From assembly GCF_014161445.1 (NCBI RefSeq), contig NZ_JABBXA010000007.1, forward strand, positions 186,001 through 250,000: DNA of 64,000 bases, read 5' to 3'. The DNA is from Microbispora sp. H13382 (GTDB lineage: Bacteria > Actinomycetota > Actinomycetes > Streptosporangiales > Streptosporangiaceae). Of this stretch, positions 8,412-17,244 are shown piece by piece. Both the position numbers and the translations under genes were made by a program. The first letter of the stretch is position 1, and the number at the start of each line of letters is the position of its first letter. The notes beneath the pieces were generated by a model. The model saw only the letters and a program-made list of their open reading frames with translations. It did not search any database and was not told the DNA's origin.

Positions 8412-10655
8412 ATGCAGGAGCTCCGTCTCGTCGCGGTAAGTGAGGACGGAACGTACCTCGTCCTGGCGACGGCCGGGCGGGGCACGCGCTTCACGCTGCC
8501 CGTCGACGACCGGCTCCGCGCTGCCGTCCGCGGCAACTTCTCCCGTCTCGGCCAGTACGAGATCGAAGTGGAGAGCCCGTTGCGTCCCAAGGAGATCCAG
8601 GCGCGCATCCGTGCCGGCGAGACGGCGGAGGAGATCGCGGCCACCGCCGGCATTCCGGTGGAGAGAGTCCGCTGGTTCGAGGGGCCGGTTCTCCAGGAGC
8701 GCGAGTACATGGCCCAGCAGGCCCAGCGGGTCTCGGTCCGGATGCCCGGCGAGACGACCCCCGGGCCCACGCTCGGCGAACTGGTCGCCGAGCGGCTGAC
8801 CCGGCGCGGCGTGCCCGCCGACGAGATCGACTGGGACTCCGCCAAGCGCGACGACAACCTGTGGCGGGTGCGGCTCGGCTTCGTCTGGAACGGCCACACC
8901 CGGCACGCCGAGTGGCTCTTCGACCCGCGCCGCCGCCACATCACCCCCAACGACGACGAGGCCATGCGCCTGTCGGCGGCCGAGTACGTCGAGCCGGAGC
9001 GGGACGACGCCACCGTGCGGCCCTTCGTGCCCCGCCTGGCGTCCAAGCTCGCCCCGGTGCCGCCGCTGCCGCAGGAGGCCTATCCGGCCCGTGACGAACG
9101 CGGTCTCGGCGTGCCTGCCGTACGTCCCGAGCCCGTGCGCTCCGAGCCGGCCGCGCTGGCCGAGCCCGTGCCGCCGCCGCGGCTGAGCCCGCCGCTGCGC
9201 GCGGAGCCCGGGCGATCCGAGTCCGGACGGCCGGAACCGTACGCGGACGAGCCCGCGGCGTACCGGCCCGAACTGACCCCGGTGCCCTTCCGGCTGCCGC
9301 AGTCGCTCATCGCCGCCCCCGACCCCGTGCCCCCGACCGACGCCAGGGTGGAGCGCGCCGCGGAGACCCCAGCGGAGACCACTGGGGAGCCGGCCGCCGA
9401 GTCCGTCCGGGTCGTCCCGCAGGCCGCGGACACTCGGGCCGTTCCGAGCCGTGAGGCCACCGGAGACGGCGCGGGCCGCGAGGACGGTCAGGACGCGGTG
9501 GGACGGCAGGCCGCGTCCCAGCCCGTCGCCGATGCCACGCCCGTGCCCGCTGCGGCGGCTGCGGCTGTCGGCGAGGCCACCGTCGCCGGACCGGCGTCCC
9601 GCCCGCAGGAGCCCGCCGCGAACGCGGCGCCGGACGCCGACGCCACCACGACGCCAAGCGATGCCGCGGGCACGTCGGCGGACCCGCAGGAGGCCGCGCG
9701 CCCCGCGACGCCCGCGGACGCGTTGTCCGCCGAGAACTCCTCGACGCCCACGGGCACCACGACGACCACGACCGTCGGCACCGCGGCGGCGCCGGACCCC
9801 GTTCCGGCTGGTACGGAGGCGACGGGCACCGCGACGGCGGACTCCGGGGCGACCGTTTCCGGAGCCGCGGACGTCGTGGCCGCCGGAGGCGGCGCCTCTG
9901 GCGGTGCCGGCGCGGCCGCCGCCGCAGCGGTCCCGGACGCTCACGCCCGCACGGACGTCCCCGGCGCGGCTGCCGAGGGCGAGCACCCGGCCGCGCCCGA
10001 TCCGGGCACGGAAACCGGCACAGGCACAGGCACAGGCACAGGGGTGGACACCGCCATGGCCACGACCGCGGACCCCGCCGGCGGCGCCGCGGACGAGGCG
10101 ACATCGGCGGTCGCGCTTTCCGCCGCCGTCCCCGCACCCGCTCCGCCCGCGGAGCCCGTAACGGCGCCCGCCCCCCGACCGGCGGCGGACACCGCGACGA
10201 GCGTGCCCACGGAGTCCGTGGCGGAGCCCACGACGGAGCCCGCCGCCCCGCCGGCGGCCGACACCGCGGCGAACGTCCCCGCGGAGCCCGCGACGGCCCC
10301 TGCCACTCCCGCCCCTGCCGCTCCGGCGGCGGAGGCCCAGCCGGCTGCCACTCAGGCGGAGGCCGCGCCGGCCGCTGAAGCTCCGGCGCAGCCGGCCGCC
10401 GAGGCCGCACCCACGCGTCAGGCTCCGGCTCCCGCCCCGGCGGCCCGTACGGGTGACGCCGGGAAGCGCGCGGGCGACGGGCCCAAGGACGGCGCGAAGG
10501 AGGCGCAGAAGGACGCCTCGAAGGACGCCAAGCCCGAGACGCCCGCCCCGCCCGTGCCGAAGCCGGCTCCCCCGCGTCCCCGCAAGTCGCGCGGACGCCG
10601 GGCCTCGGTGCCGACCTGGGATGAGATCATGTTCGGCGCCCGCAAGCAGGACTGA
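8412..10655 (+). CDS. sepH: Septation protein SepH (DUF3071), with an unusually long disordered linker
   Basis: SepH is an actinobacterial cell-division protein that stimulates FtsZ assembly. The N-terminal ~175 residues are the conserved domain: MQELRLVAVSEDG, then a helix-turn-helix segment (RPKEIQARIRAGETAEEIA, about 59-77) and the block ending WLFDPRRRHITPNDDEA. A Pro/Ala/Thr/Glu-rich stretch of more than 500 residues follows, and the protein closes with the conserved C-terminal tail RRASVPTWDEIMFG. Total length is 747 residues, roughly twice what I recall for Streptomyces SepH; all the extra length is low-complexity linker, including a (GGCACA)4 microsatellite at 10017-10040. The ATG at 8412 matches the family start. 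Confidence 0.92.
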   Translation: MQELRLVAVSEDGTYLVLATAGRGTRFTLPVDDRLRAAVRGNFSRLGQYEIEVESPLRPKEIQARIRAGETAEEIAATAGIPVERVRWFEGPVLQEREYMAQQAQRVSVRMPGETTPGPTLGELVAERLTRRGVPADEIDWDSAKRDDNLWRVRLGFVWNGHTRHAEWLFDPRRRHITPNDDEAMRLSAAEYVEPERDDATVRPFVPRLASKLAPVPPLPQEAYPARDERGLGVPAVRPEPVRSEPAALAEPVPPPRLSPPLRAEPGRSESGRPEPYADEPAAYRPELTPVPFRLPQSLIAAPDPVPPTDARVERAAETPAETTGEPAAESVRVVPQAADTRAVPSREATGDGAGREDGQDAVGRQAASQPVADATPVPAAAAAAVGEATVAGPASRPQEPAANAAPDADATTTPSDAAGTSADPQEAARPATPADALSAENSSTPTGTTTTTTVGTAAAPDPVPAGTEATGTATADSGATVSGAADVVAAGGGASGGAGAAAAAAVPDAHARTDVPGAAAEGEHPAAPDPGTETGTGTGTGTGVDTAMATTADPAGGAADEATSAVALSAAVPAPAPPAEPVTAPAPRPAADTATSVPTESVAEPTTEPAAPPAADTAANVPAEPATAPATPAPAAPAAEAQPAATQAEAAPAAEAPAQPAAEAAPTRQAPAPAPAARTGDAGKRAGDGPKDGAKEAQKDASKDAKPETPAPPVPKPAPPRPRKSRGRRASVPTWDEIMFGARKQD
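10017..10040 (+). repeat. Hexanucleotide tandem repeat (GGCACA)4 inside sepH
   Basis: Four perfect GGCACA units encode a Gly-Thr run in the disordered linker of SepH. Six-base units keep the frame, so slippage would change linker length without breaking the gene. Confidence 0.8.
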
Positions 10656-10731
10656 CCCCGCGGGACGCCGGGCCTTCGAGGCCCGCTGAGCGGAGCCGGT
10701 GACGGCATCGGCCGTGATCAACCTGGCATGG

Positions 10732-10771
10732 AAAGGCCGGCGGGGAGTTCGCGAACTCCCCGCCGGCCTTT
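10732..10771. terminator. 40-base perfect palindrome, bidirectional-type terminator after sepH
   Basis: The arm AAAGGCCGGCGGGGAGTTCG is followed directly by its exact reverse complement, giving a 20-base-pair stem ending in TTT. It lies 76 bases after the sepH stop and is the strongest hairpin in the window. The rest of the 10656-10956 gap shows no gene. Confidence 0.85.
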
Positions 10772-10956
10772 CGCACGTCCGCGCGGATGCCCGGCTGCGC
10801 ACGAGGGCCGTCGCCGGCCCCGTCTCTCTGCGTCTCAGGCGAACAGCCCCGTGTCGGACTGTCCGGAACAGTTCCGGACGATCATCAGCCTTGTCCCGCG
10901 TCTCGTCGATCGACGATCTTCCGTGGTGTTCCCTCTTCCCCCCACGGAGGTTCTCC

Positions 10957-12351
10957 TTGCATCGACGATCACGGTGGAAACGCATCCGCGTGCTCGCGGC
11001 GGCCGCTCTGGTGACCGCAGGCACGCTGGTCGCGCTCCCCCGGGCAACGCACGCGGCGGTCACGGGGCCACCGCCGCAGGCGTCCGCCTTCGACCACGTC
11101 CTCTACTGGAACAGCGTCTTCCTCGACACCATCCGCACCCTTCCCCGGGACGGCGTCGACCCTCAGTACAGCCACGACGGGGACCCGACCCGGCTCGCGC
11201 GGGCCGGCGCCATGCTGCACATCGCCCTCCACGACGCGAACTGGCCGGCCGCGCCCGTCACGTACCTGCCGAAGATCACCCAGCAGAACCCGGACGACTC
11301 GATAGAGGCCACCATGGACGCGGCGGCACACCGCGTGCTCGAACACCTCTATCCGTACCTCGACTTCGACGCGAACCTCGCGTACGCGCTCGCGCAGATC
11401 CCCTCGTCGGTCCCGTCCCGCTACATCCAGGGCGGACGCGCCGACGGCGAGAGGATCGGCGATCTGATGATCGCCGAGCGGTCGGGGGACGGGCCGGCGT
11501 TCGACCTCTCCTACACGGAGGGCACGGTCCCCGGCGCGTGGCGGCAGACGGGCTCCGGACCGGCCGTGACGCCCAACTGGGGGAGGCTCAAGCCGTTCGC
11601 CATGACGTCTTCAACGCAGTTCCGGCCACCGCCGCCCGGCGGCTTCACCTCCTACGACCAGCTCGTCCGCAGTTCGCAGTACGCGCAGCAGGTCAACGAG
11701 GTCAAGGCGTACGGCGGGGCGGGAACACCCACCTCGCGGTCCGCCGACCAGACGCACGCGGCGTTCTTCTGGGCCAACGACGGCAAGGGCACCTACCGGC
11801 CGGTGGGGCACCTGTTCTCCATCACCCAGACGGTGGCCAAGCAGAGGAAACTGAAGCAGAACGAGACGGCGGAGCTGTTCAACCTCGTCTCCATGGCGCT
11901 GGCCGACGCGTCGATCGTCGCCTGGGGGGCGAAGTTCGACTCACCGGTCGACCTGTGGCGGCCGGAGAGCGCGATCAAGCTGGCCGACACGAACCTCAAC
12001 CCCGCCGTCACACCCGACCCCTCCTGGGCGCCGCTGTCGGTGAACGCCGCCGGGCAGCACTTCTCGCCGCCCTTCCCCGCGTACATCTCCGGACATGCCA
12101 CGTTCGCCGGGGCCTGGGCGGGCGTGATGCAGAGGTGGTTCGGGCACAACCTGACCTTCACCGCGTCCACCGACGATCCGAACGCCAACCCGAAGACCAG
12201 GACCTTCACGAGCTTCGAGCAGGCCGCCGAGGAGGACGCCCTCAGCCGGCTCTGGCTCGGCGTCCACTACCGCTGGGACGCCGACCGCGGCCTCGACGCG
12301 GGGTTCAATCTGGGTGACTTCGTCTACGTGACCAAGCGCGACCAGGGATAG
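10957..12351 (+). CDS. Secreted vanadium-dependent haloperoxidase / PAP2 superfamily protein
   Basis: 464-residue exported protein. The start is the TTG at 10957, chosen because a strong CGGAGG lies six bases upstream and translation gives a proper signal peptide: HRRSRWKR, a hydrophobic run, then PRATHA before the mature AVTGPP. The C-terminal part has the PAP2/haloperoxidase signature FPAYISGHATFAGAW (SGH motif) and LWLGVHYRWDADRG with the conserved Arg-His pair, plus DLWRPESAI upstream. Such proteins bind vanadate or phosphate and act as haloperoxidases or acid phosphatases outside the cell; the sequence does not say which. It is flanked by terminators on both sides, so it is monocistronic. 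Confidence 0.88.
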   Translation: MHRRSRWKRIRVLAAAALVTAGTLVALPRATHAAVTGPPPQASAFDHVLYWNSVFLDTIRTLPRDGVDPQYSHDGDPTRLARAGAMLHIALHDANWPAAPVTYLPKITQQNPDDSIEATMDAAAHRVLEHLYPYLDFDANLAYALAQIPSSVPSRYIQGGRADGERIGDLMIAERSGDGPAFDLSYTEGTVPGAWRQTGSGPAVTPNWGRLKPFAMTSSTQFRPPPPGGFTSYDQLVRSSQYAQQVNEVKAYGGAGTPTSRSADQTHAAFFWANDGKGTYRPVGHLFSITQTVAKQRKLKQNETAELFNLVSMALADASIVAWGAKFDSPVDLWRPESAIKLADTNLNPAVTPDPSWAPLSVNAAGQHFSPPFPAYISGHATFAGAWAGVMQRWFGHNLTFTASTDDPNANPKTRTFTSFEQAAEEDALSRLWLGVHYRWDADRGLDAGFNLGDFVYVTKRDQG

Positions 12352-12370
12352 GAACAGGCCACTCCTCCGA

Positions 12371-12406
12371 GCCCTCCGGGCGGCGAAATCCGCTGACCCG
12401 GAGGGC
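12371..12406 (+). terminator. Hairpin terminator after the PAP2 gene
   Basis: GCCCTCCGGG pairs perfectly with CCCGGAGGGC across a 16-base loop, 20 bases after the stop codon. Confidence 0.7.
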
Positions 12407-12477
12407 TGCCTCGCGTCACCGATCTTTGTTAGTGTTTCGCCCGGATCGACGCCAAAGCGGGGCTTGGGAGGATCGTC

Positions 12478-13695
12478 GTGTCAGGGCCCTTAAGCACGCC
12501 TCCCCAACCCGAGGGCCTGACCAACCCGGCCGAGTTCGTCGCCGCGCTGGGCCGTCTCCGCCAGTGGTCCGGCCTGACCTACCGGCAGCTCACGGCCGCC
12601 GCGAAGACGGCGGGGGACGTGCTGCCCACCAGCACGATCGCAGGGGCCCTGGGACGCACGACCCTCCCCAGGGAGGAGTTCGTCGCCGCCTTCGTCCGCG
12701 CCTGCGGGCTCGGCGAGGCCGAGACGGCGCGCTGGGTGGCGCACAGGAAGCGACTCGCCGCGGGCATGACGCTTCCGGCCGATCCGCGGGACGAGGCCAC
12801 CGGCCCGGACCGCCCACCCGGCCGGCCGGAGCACCCCGGGCCGGCCGGCCGGTCCGGTCACGCCGAACCCGCCGCCCCCGCCGTACCGGACGACCCCGCC
12901 GCGGCGGAGGATCCGGCAGGGCCGCTCCGGGACGCCGTACGACCGGAAACCCGGGTGCTGCGGCGGTTCGCCGTGGCGGGCGCGGGCGTCGTGGTCCTGC
13001 TCCTCGCCACAGGCGCGGTCCTGCCGGAGCTGCGCGCGTCCCTGACCGGCGGCGGTGCGAAGCCCTCGCCCGCACCCGCCGCCGCGACGGCCGGTAGCGA
13101 CCGCACACCGTCCTCGGCCTTCCCCGGCGCCGCGACGGCCGGGAGCGACCGTACGCCGTCCTCCGCCGCGACCCCCGGGGGCGGCCGCATGCCGCGCGAC
13201 GGGTGGTACCGCATGATCCCCTCGCACGTCGCCGGAGCCGACCTGTGCGTCGGGGAGGGACGCGAGCGCAACAAGCGGACCGACCGGCCACTGGCCGTGC
13301 AGCGGCCCTGCCGGGACCTCGTCCCCGACACCTACCTGCGGGCGGCCGGCGGCGGCGCCTACGAGATCCAATGGCACCACCCCGAGGAGGGCGTCGGCTG
13401 CCTCACGGTCGACGGTGCGTTGACCGGCCAGGACACGCTGCTCGCTCCCGAGAACTGCTCCGGGGCCGCGCACCAGCGGTTCCTGCTGACGCCCTCGGGG
13501 CCGGGGTTCACCCTGCGGCCCCTGCACAGCGGGCTGTGCCTCGGAGCGCTGTACGGCGAGGCCGACGTGACTCCCGGCGCCGAACTCGCCCAGAAGTCCT
13601 GCACGGGGCGGCCCGACCAGCTGTTCCTCTTCCGCCCTGTGCCCGCTCCGGCCTGGACGCGCGCCGATCACGCCCGCCGGGCCCACGCGTCCTAG
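12478..13695 (+). CDS. HTH - transmembrane - extracellular (beta-trefoil-like) protein
   Basis: 405-residue protein with three visible parts. Residues about 10-95 are an actinobacterial helix-turn-helix-like cytosolic domain (FVAALGRLRQWSGLTYRQL, then STIAGALGRTTLP). After a Pro-rich linker there is one membrane helix (about 161-182, FAVAGAGVVVLLLATGAVL). Outside is a linker of repeated ATAGSDRTPSS units, then a domain of about 150 residues with six Cys and Q-x-F/L-x-L type repeats, resembling a ricin-type lectin (QRFLL, GLCLG, DQLFLF). The GTG start at 12478 follows a GGAGG site. This layout suggests a membrane sensor or scaffold; function is unknown. Pieces of this kind are common in Streptosporangiaceae and Streptomyces. 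Confidence 0.75.
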   Translation: MSGPLSTPPQPEGLTNPAEFVAALGRLRQWSGLTYRQLTAAAKTAGDVLPTSTIAGALGRTTLPREEFVAAFVRACGLGEAETARWVAHRKRLAAGMTLPADPRDEATGPDRPPGRPEHPGPAGRSGHAEPAAPAVPDDPAAAEDPAGPLRDAVRPETRVLRRFAVAGAGVVVLLLATGAVLPELRASLTGGGAKPSPAPAAATAGSDRTPSSAFPGAATAGSDRTPSSAATPGGGRMPRDGWYRMIPSHVAGADLCVGEGRERNKRTDRPLAVQRPCRDLVPDTYLRAAGGGAYEIQWHHPEEGVGCLTVDGALTGQDTLLAPENCSGAAHQRFLLTPSGPGFTLRPLHSGLCLGALYGEADVTPGAELAQKSCTGRPDQLFLFRPVPAPAWTRADHARRAHAS

Positions 13696-15326
13696 CTCGC
13701 CGGGGGCCGTGGGGCGAGGAACGGCGCGAGCCACTCGGGGGTGACCTCGGCCGCGAAGGCGACGCCCTGCTCCTCCCCCGCGTCGACCACCGCGTAGCCG
13801 CCGCTGCCCGCGCCGACCCCGGCGACCACGGTCAGCAGGCCCGCCATCCGTTGCGGAAGCGTCTGCCGCACCGTCCACCCGACCACCGCGCGGCGCTCCA
13901 CGACGACCTGACCGCGGCGCAGGGAGCCCGACCTGACCGACAGACGGGCGCCGTCCCAGGCGTGCCCGAGCGAGCGGTAGCGGTCGAAGGCCAGGGGCAC
14001 CCCCGCGGCGGCGAGCACGGCCGCGATGATCGCGGCGAGGTTCCAGCCCGCGAGCAGGGCGGCCACGGCGACCAGAAGCCACGGCGCGACCGCGCGCACG
14101 AGCCTGCGGCGGCGGGCGGCGGGCGGATGACGGCGCAACGGCGCCCGGATCGGCCCCACCGCCTCCGCGGCCACCCCGGTGGCGAACGCCCGGGGCGTCA
14201 CGGGCAGCAGTTGTCCCCTGCTCCGGGCGTCCCCCAGCCCGGTGACCAGGGCCCACAGCCGTACGACCCCGGCACGCCGCTCGATCAGGCCGTCGGCCAG
14301 TTCGTACCCCCTGATCCTGCGCCGCTCCAGCGACACGGCCCTGCGGGTGAACAGGCCGCGCTCGGCGACGAGGTGCCCCTCCCGGGCGCGCAGCGTGAAG
14401 TCCCAGTTGAACAGCGCGTACGTCACTCCGCCGGCGACGGGCATGGCCGCCACGAGCACCAGGGCGACGGCGATCAGCAGCCCGGGCCGGTCGAGCGCCC
14501 ATTCGAGCGCGCGCACGGCCGCCCGTTCGCCGAGGCCCAGCTCGCGCCGCCACTGCCAGGCGAGACCGAAGGCACCGGCGACCAGCGCGAACGGCGTGAA
14601 GAGATAGGCGCCGGACAGCGGGCCGTACATCAGCCAGGCGCGCGGCACCCGGGCCAGCACCCGCGGCGGGTCGTCGGCCCCGCCGCCCTCCCCCTCGGCG
14701 GGAACGGCTCCCGCAGCCGCGACGGCGGCGCCCCGCACGACCTGCGCGGCCGGGCCGGGACCGCGCTCGGCCTGGCCGGCGTCCTGAGGGGTCCCAGCAC
14801 CGGCCGGTCCGGGCACCGCCGGGAGGGGCCCGCGGGCGAGCAGCACGGCGCGCAGCGCCTCGGCGCGCTCGGCCGTGAGCGCGTCCAGCACGCCCTCCTG
14901 CTCGCCGCCTCCGGCACCGGTGTCCAGCCTGAGCACGGCCAGGCCGAGCACCCGGTGGAGTGGTGAGGCGCTGACGTCGACGCCCCTGATCCGTTCCAGC
15001 GGGATCGTGCGCACCGAACGGCCGACCAGTGCCCGGTTCAGCTCCAGCCTGCCGCCCGCGACCCGGTAGGTGAACGTCGCCCACCGGAGCACCGCGTAGA
15101 TCGCCGAACCGGCGACCCCGGCGGCCGCCCAGCCGAACGACGCGGGCGAGAAGCCCCCGGCGAGCAGCACGCCCGCCAGCGGCAGGACCAGCGAGGGCAG
15201 CATGCGGATCGGGTCGATCAGCAGCACCCGCGGGCTCAGCCGCGCGGTCCCGGATGGCTCCGGCGCGCCGGGAGCGGCGGGCGGGCCGCCAGGAGGGACG
15301 GCGGTGGAAGGCGGCGGGCCGGTCAC
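13692..15326 (-). CDS. Large PH-domain (bPH2/DUF304) membrane protein, YdbT-like
   Basis: 544-residue membrane protein containing three copies of the bacterial PH-like domain, each preceded by a hydrophobic hairpin. The recurrent patterns are R-G-V-D-V-S-x-S-P-L-H-R-V-L-G-L in copy 1, ERRRIRGYELADGLIERRAG in copy 2 and a weaker VERRAVVGWTVRQT in copy 3. It overlaps the upstream bPH2 gene by four bases (GTGA), so the start is the GTG at 15326 and the two are translated together. A YdbS/YdbT-like pair of this type is known from Bacillus, where it is linked to envelope stress and antimicrobial-peptide resistance; that role here is inference. An Ala/Pro-rich N-terminus and a similar loop near residue 190 are low complexity. 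Confidence 0.82.
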   Translation of the reverse strand: MTGPPPSTAVPPGGPPAAPGAPEPSGTARLSPRVLLIDPIRMLPSLVLPLAGVLLAGGFSPASFGWAAAGVAGSAIYAVLRWATFTYRVAGGRLELNRALVGRSVRTIPLERIRGVDVSASPLHRVLGLAVLRLDTGAGGGEQEGVLDALTAERAEALRAVLLARGPLPAVPGPAGAGTPQDAGQAERGPGPAAQVVRGAAVAAAGAVPAEGEGGGADDPPRVLARVPRAWLMYGPLSGAYLFTPFALVAGAFGLAWQWRRELGLGERAAVRALEWALDRPGLLIAVALVLVAAMPVAGGVTYALFNWDFTLRAREGHLVAERGLFTRRAVSLERRRIRGYELADGLIERRAGVVRLWALVTGLGDARSRGQLLPVTPRAFATGVAAEAVGPIRAPLRRHPPAARRRRLVRAVAPWLLVAVAALLAGWNLAAIIAAVLAAAGVPLAFDRYRSLGHAWDGARLSVRSGSLRRGQVVVERRAVVGWTVRQTLPQRMAGLLTVVAGVGAGSGGYAVVDAGEEQGVAFAAEVTPEWLAPFLAPRPPAS

Positions 15327-15832
15327 GTGGCGTCGTCCCTGAGCTCCTCGGCCCGCCGGGCGAGATCCTCCGCGAGGCGTGCCGCGACCTCGTCGTCCAG
15401 CCCGGAGATCGTGGACGATCCGGCGTAGGAGGCCGTGCGGATCTCCACGGTCGCCAGCCCCAGCAGGCGTTCGAGCCAGCCCTGCGCGCGGTCGACCGTC
15501 TGGATCCTGCTCACCGGGACGAAGACCCACCGCCTGCTCAGCCACCCCGCCCGGGCGTAGACGACGTCGCCGGACAGCTCCCAGCGGTGTACGACGTACC
15601 GCAGCAGGGGTTCCAGGACGACGAAGGGCGCCATGACCACGCCGACGGCGACCGGGAGCAGCCAGGCGTGCTCGGACAGCATGTCCGGGGGCCACCGCGC
15701 CCCGCTCAGCCAGGCGGCCGCCCCGGCCGTCCCGCCGACGAGCAGGACGAAGCCGATCAGTGCCTCCACCAGCCACAACACGATGGCGCGGCGCGACACC
15801 GGATGGGCCGGATCGCGGAGCGGTGCTGTCAC
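15323..15832 (-). CDS. Small PH-domain (bPH2/DUF304) membrane protein, YdbS-like
   Basis: 169-residue protein with two membrane helices (about 15-37 and 50-70) followed by one bacterial PH domain containing LRYVVHRWELSGDVVYARAGWLSRRWVFVPVSRIQTVDRAQGWL-type sequence; its key core is VPVSRIQTVD followed by LERLLGLATVEI. It is the first gene of a two-gene unit with the larger YdbT-like gene. The ATG at 15832 lies in front of a clear non-coding gap. Its role is probably scaffolding of the larger partner in the cell membrane. Confidence 0.85.
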   Translation of the reverse strand: MTAPLRDPAHPVSRRAIVLWLVEALIGFVLLVGGTAGAAAWLSGARWPPDMLSEHAWLLPVAVGVVMAPFVVLEPLLRYVVHRWELSGDVVYARAGWLSRRWVFVPVSRIQTVDRAQGWLERLLGLATVEIRTASYAGSSTISGLDDEVAARLAEDLARRAEELRDDAT

Positions 15833-15949
15833 GCCCCCACCCTAGGCAAGCCGTCGGCGATATGTCAGCGGGTGACGGCCGCCCTCAGGGCCCTGTCGGC
15901 GCCGCTCCGCACGGCCTGGCGAAACGGCACGGCCGGACGCGGGCGCCCG

Positions 15950-16140
15950 ACGGGTGGACTCGACGGTGCCCCAGGGCCGGCTCCTGGGCGTCCCGGGCCC
16001 CGGCGGGGCCGGGAAGACCACAGCGGTGCGGGGTCCTGGCGACGCTCGTGCGGCCGGACGGGGGCGGGGCGTACGTGGCGGGGTTCGACGTGGTCCGGCA
16101 GGCGCACCATCCGCGGGCGGCGGCACCGGAGCGGGCCCGG
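15950..16140 (+). pseudogene. Decayed fragment of an ABC transporter ATP-binding gene
   Basis: Two adjacent frames together read like the start of a daunorubicin-resistance-type ABC ATPase. One frame gives GRLLGVPGPGGAGKTTAVR (Walker A, bases about 15970-16030). A one-base frame change at about 16031 then gives VLATLVRPDGGGAYVAGFD followed by VVRQ, the standard continuation. Nothing downstream restores the signature motif or Walker B, so only about 60 codons of the gene survive. It is flanked by the PH-domain pair and the PEBP lipoprotein. Confidence 0.6.
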
Positions 16141-16339
16141 CGGGCGTCGCGGCCGGTGACGGCCGCGCCCCCTCCACGGCGGGCTCGCCCCTCAGCATCG
16201 CGGGGTGGAGCCCGGCCGGCGCGGGCGAGGGGTCGGCCCCGAACCGCTTCGCGAACACCGGCCGGGCCTCCTCGTAGGCGGCCACGAGGGGGCCCAGAAC
16301 GGCGAAGCTCATGCCCGCGCCCCGGATGTCCCCCTGCAT
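16140..16339 (-). other. Possible small coding remnant, unrecognised
   Basis: A minus-strand frame opening with ATG at 16339 gives plausible protein for about 55 residues (SFAVLGPLVAAYEEARPVF and AKRFGADP). It then runs antisense through the ABC ATPase relic as low-complexity Pro/Arg sequence. I do not recognise it. It may be the start of another decayed gene; the part past 16140 should not be treated as coding. Confidence 0.25.
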
Positions 16340-16515
16340 GCCTCGATTCTGGCGGAAAGCGCGCGCGAAGCCTCACACCCCCGCACAACGGTCCTCGACG
16401 CGCGCGGATCGATTCTGAAGACACCGAGGTCAACGGCCCGTACGGGCTCGATCATCGGTACGGATCACCGCGATCCGGTCGGGGCACCTGTCCAATCCGC
16501 GTAGCATCATCGGGC

Positions 16516-17061
16516 ATGGGGTCGCCGAGAAAATCAGCGGTCGTGCGAGCCGCCGTCACGGTGACGGCGTTCACGCTGGCCGCGTCGGGCTGCGGAATCC
16601 TGGGCGGGGGGTCGCCGAGGAACCTCGACGTCATCAGCGTGTCGAGCCCGCAGTTCCGCGACGGCGCCCCCCTGCCGGACGACTACTCCTGCAAGGGGGG
16701 GCAGGGCAACCCGCCTCTCCGCTGGTCGGGCACGTCGGGCGCCAAGTCGGTGGCCCTCGTGGTCGACGACAGCAGTCCTCTCAGCGGCCCGGAGGTGCAC
16801 TGGGTGGTGTACGACATCGACCCCGCGACGACGGAGCTGGGCATGAACGACGTCCCCCGGGGCGCCAGGCAGGGCAGGACGACGAGCGGGAAGGTGGGCT
16901 ATGCGCCCCCATGCCGGGCCGACGGCAGCTACCGTTTCACTGTCTACGCGTTGAACGCGAAGCTCGAGCTGCAGCAGGGGGCCGACCTCGCGCAGACCCT
17001 GGAGGGCATCGCGAGTCACACCATCGCCCGTGGGCGCCTCACGGCGAACACGATCGAGTGA
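16516..17061 (+). CDS. YbhB/YbcL (PEBP, Raf-kinase-inhibitor-like) family lipoprotein
   Basis: 181-residue protein with a lipoprotein signal peptide: a basic N-terminus, a hydrophobic run, then the lipobox LAASGC (Cys about 23). The mature part is a phosphatidylethanolamine-binding-protein fold, shown by SPQFRDGAPLPDDYSC, NPPLRWSG, DDSSPLSGPEVHWVVYDID (the PEBP signature) and YRFTVYALN. Bacterial members are of unclear function and may bind small ligands or inhibit peptidases at the cell surface. The ATG at 16516 is the first start in frame with the signal peptide. It stands alone. Confidence 0.9.
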   Translation: MGSPRKSAVVRAAVTVTAFTLAASGCGILGGGSPRNLDVISVSSPQFRDGAPLPDDYSCKGGQGNPPLRWSGTSGAKSVALVVDDSSPLSGPEVHWVVYDIDPATTELGMNDVPRGARQGRTTSGKVGYAPPCRADGSYRFTVYALNAKLELQQGADLAQTLEGIASHTIARGRLTANTIE

Positions 17062-17244
17062 CATGCTGAGCACCGGAGGTAGTCGTGCTACACCAATCTT
17101 CGCCTAGGGTGTGACAACGGTCATTGTGGTCGAGCAGAATCGGATCCAATTGCTGAGCGCAGGTGGTCAAAGGGGGCAGGTCGCGTCGATGGCCGCGCGA
17201 TCTCACCGGCGCCGCAGAAAGGCCATGGCCTTGAGGGTGGTGCT

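Noticed and set aside
10017..10040. CRISPR-like or minisatellite array
   Set aside because: Only a short in-frame hexamer repeat within sepH; no spacers and no cas genes anywhere in the window.
10699..10956. Upstream start for the PAP2/haloperoxidase gene
   Set aside because: It would pass through the terminator palindrome and move the signal peptide inward; the TTG at 10957 has a strong ribosome-binding site.
12490..15084. Very long minus-strand open frame (864 codons), and similar long frames at 8367-11063, 4003-5208, 19263-20750 and 20763-22625
   Set aside because: They run antisense or out of frame through well-supported genes, are rich in Arg/Gly/Pro/Ala and have no family motif. They are by-products of extreme GC at third positions.
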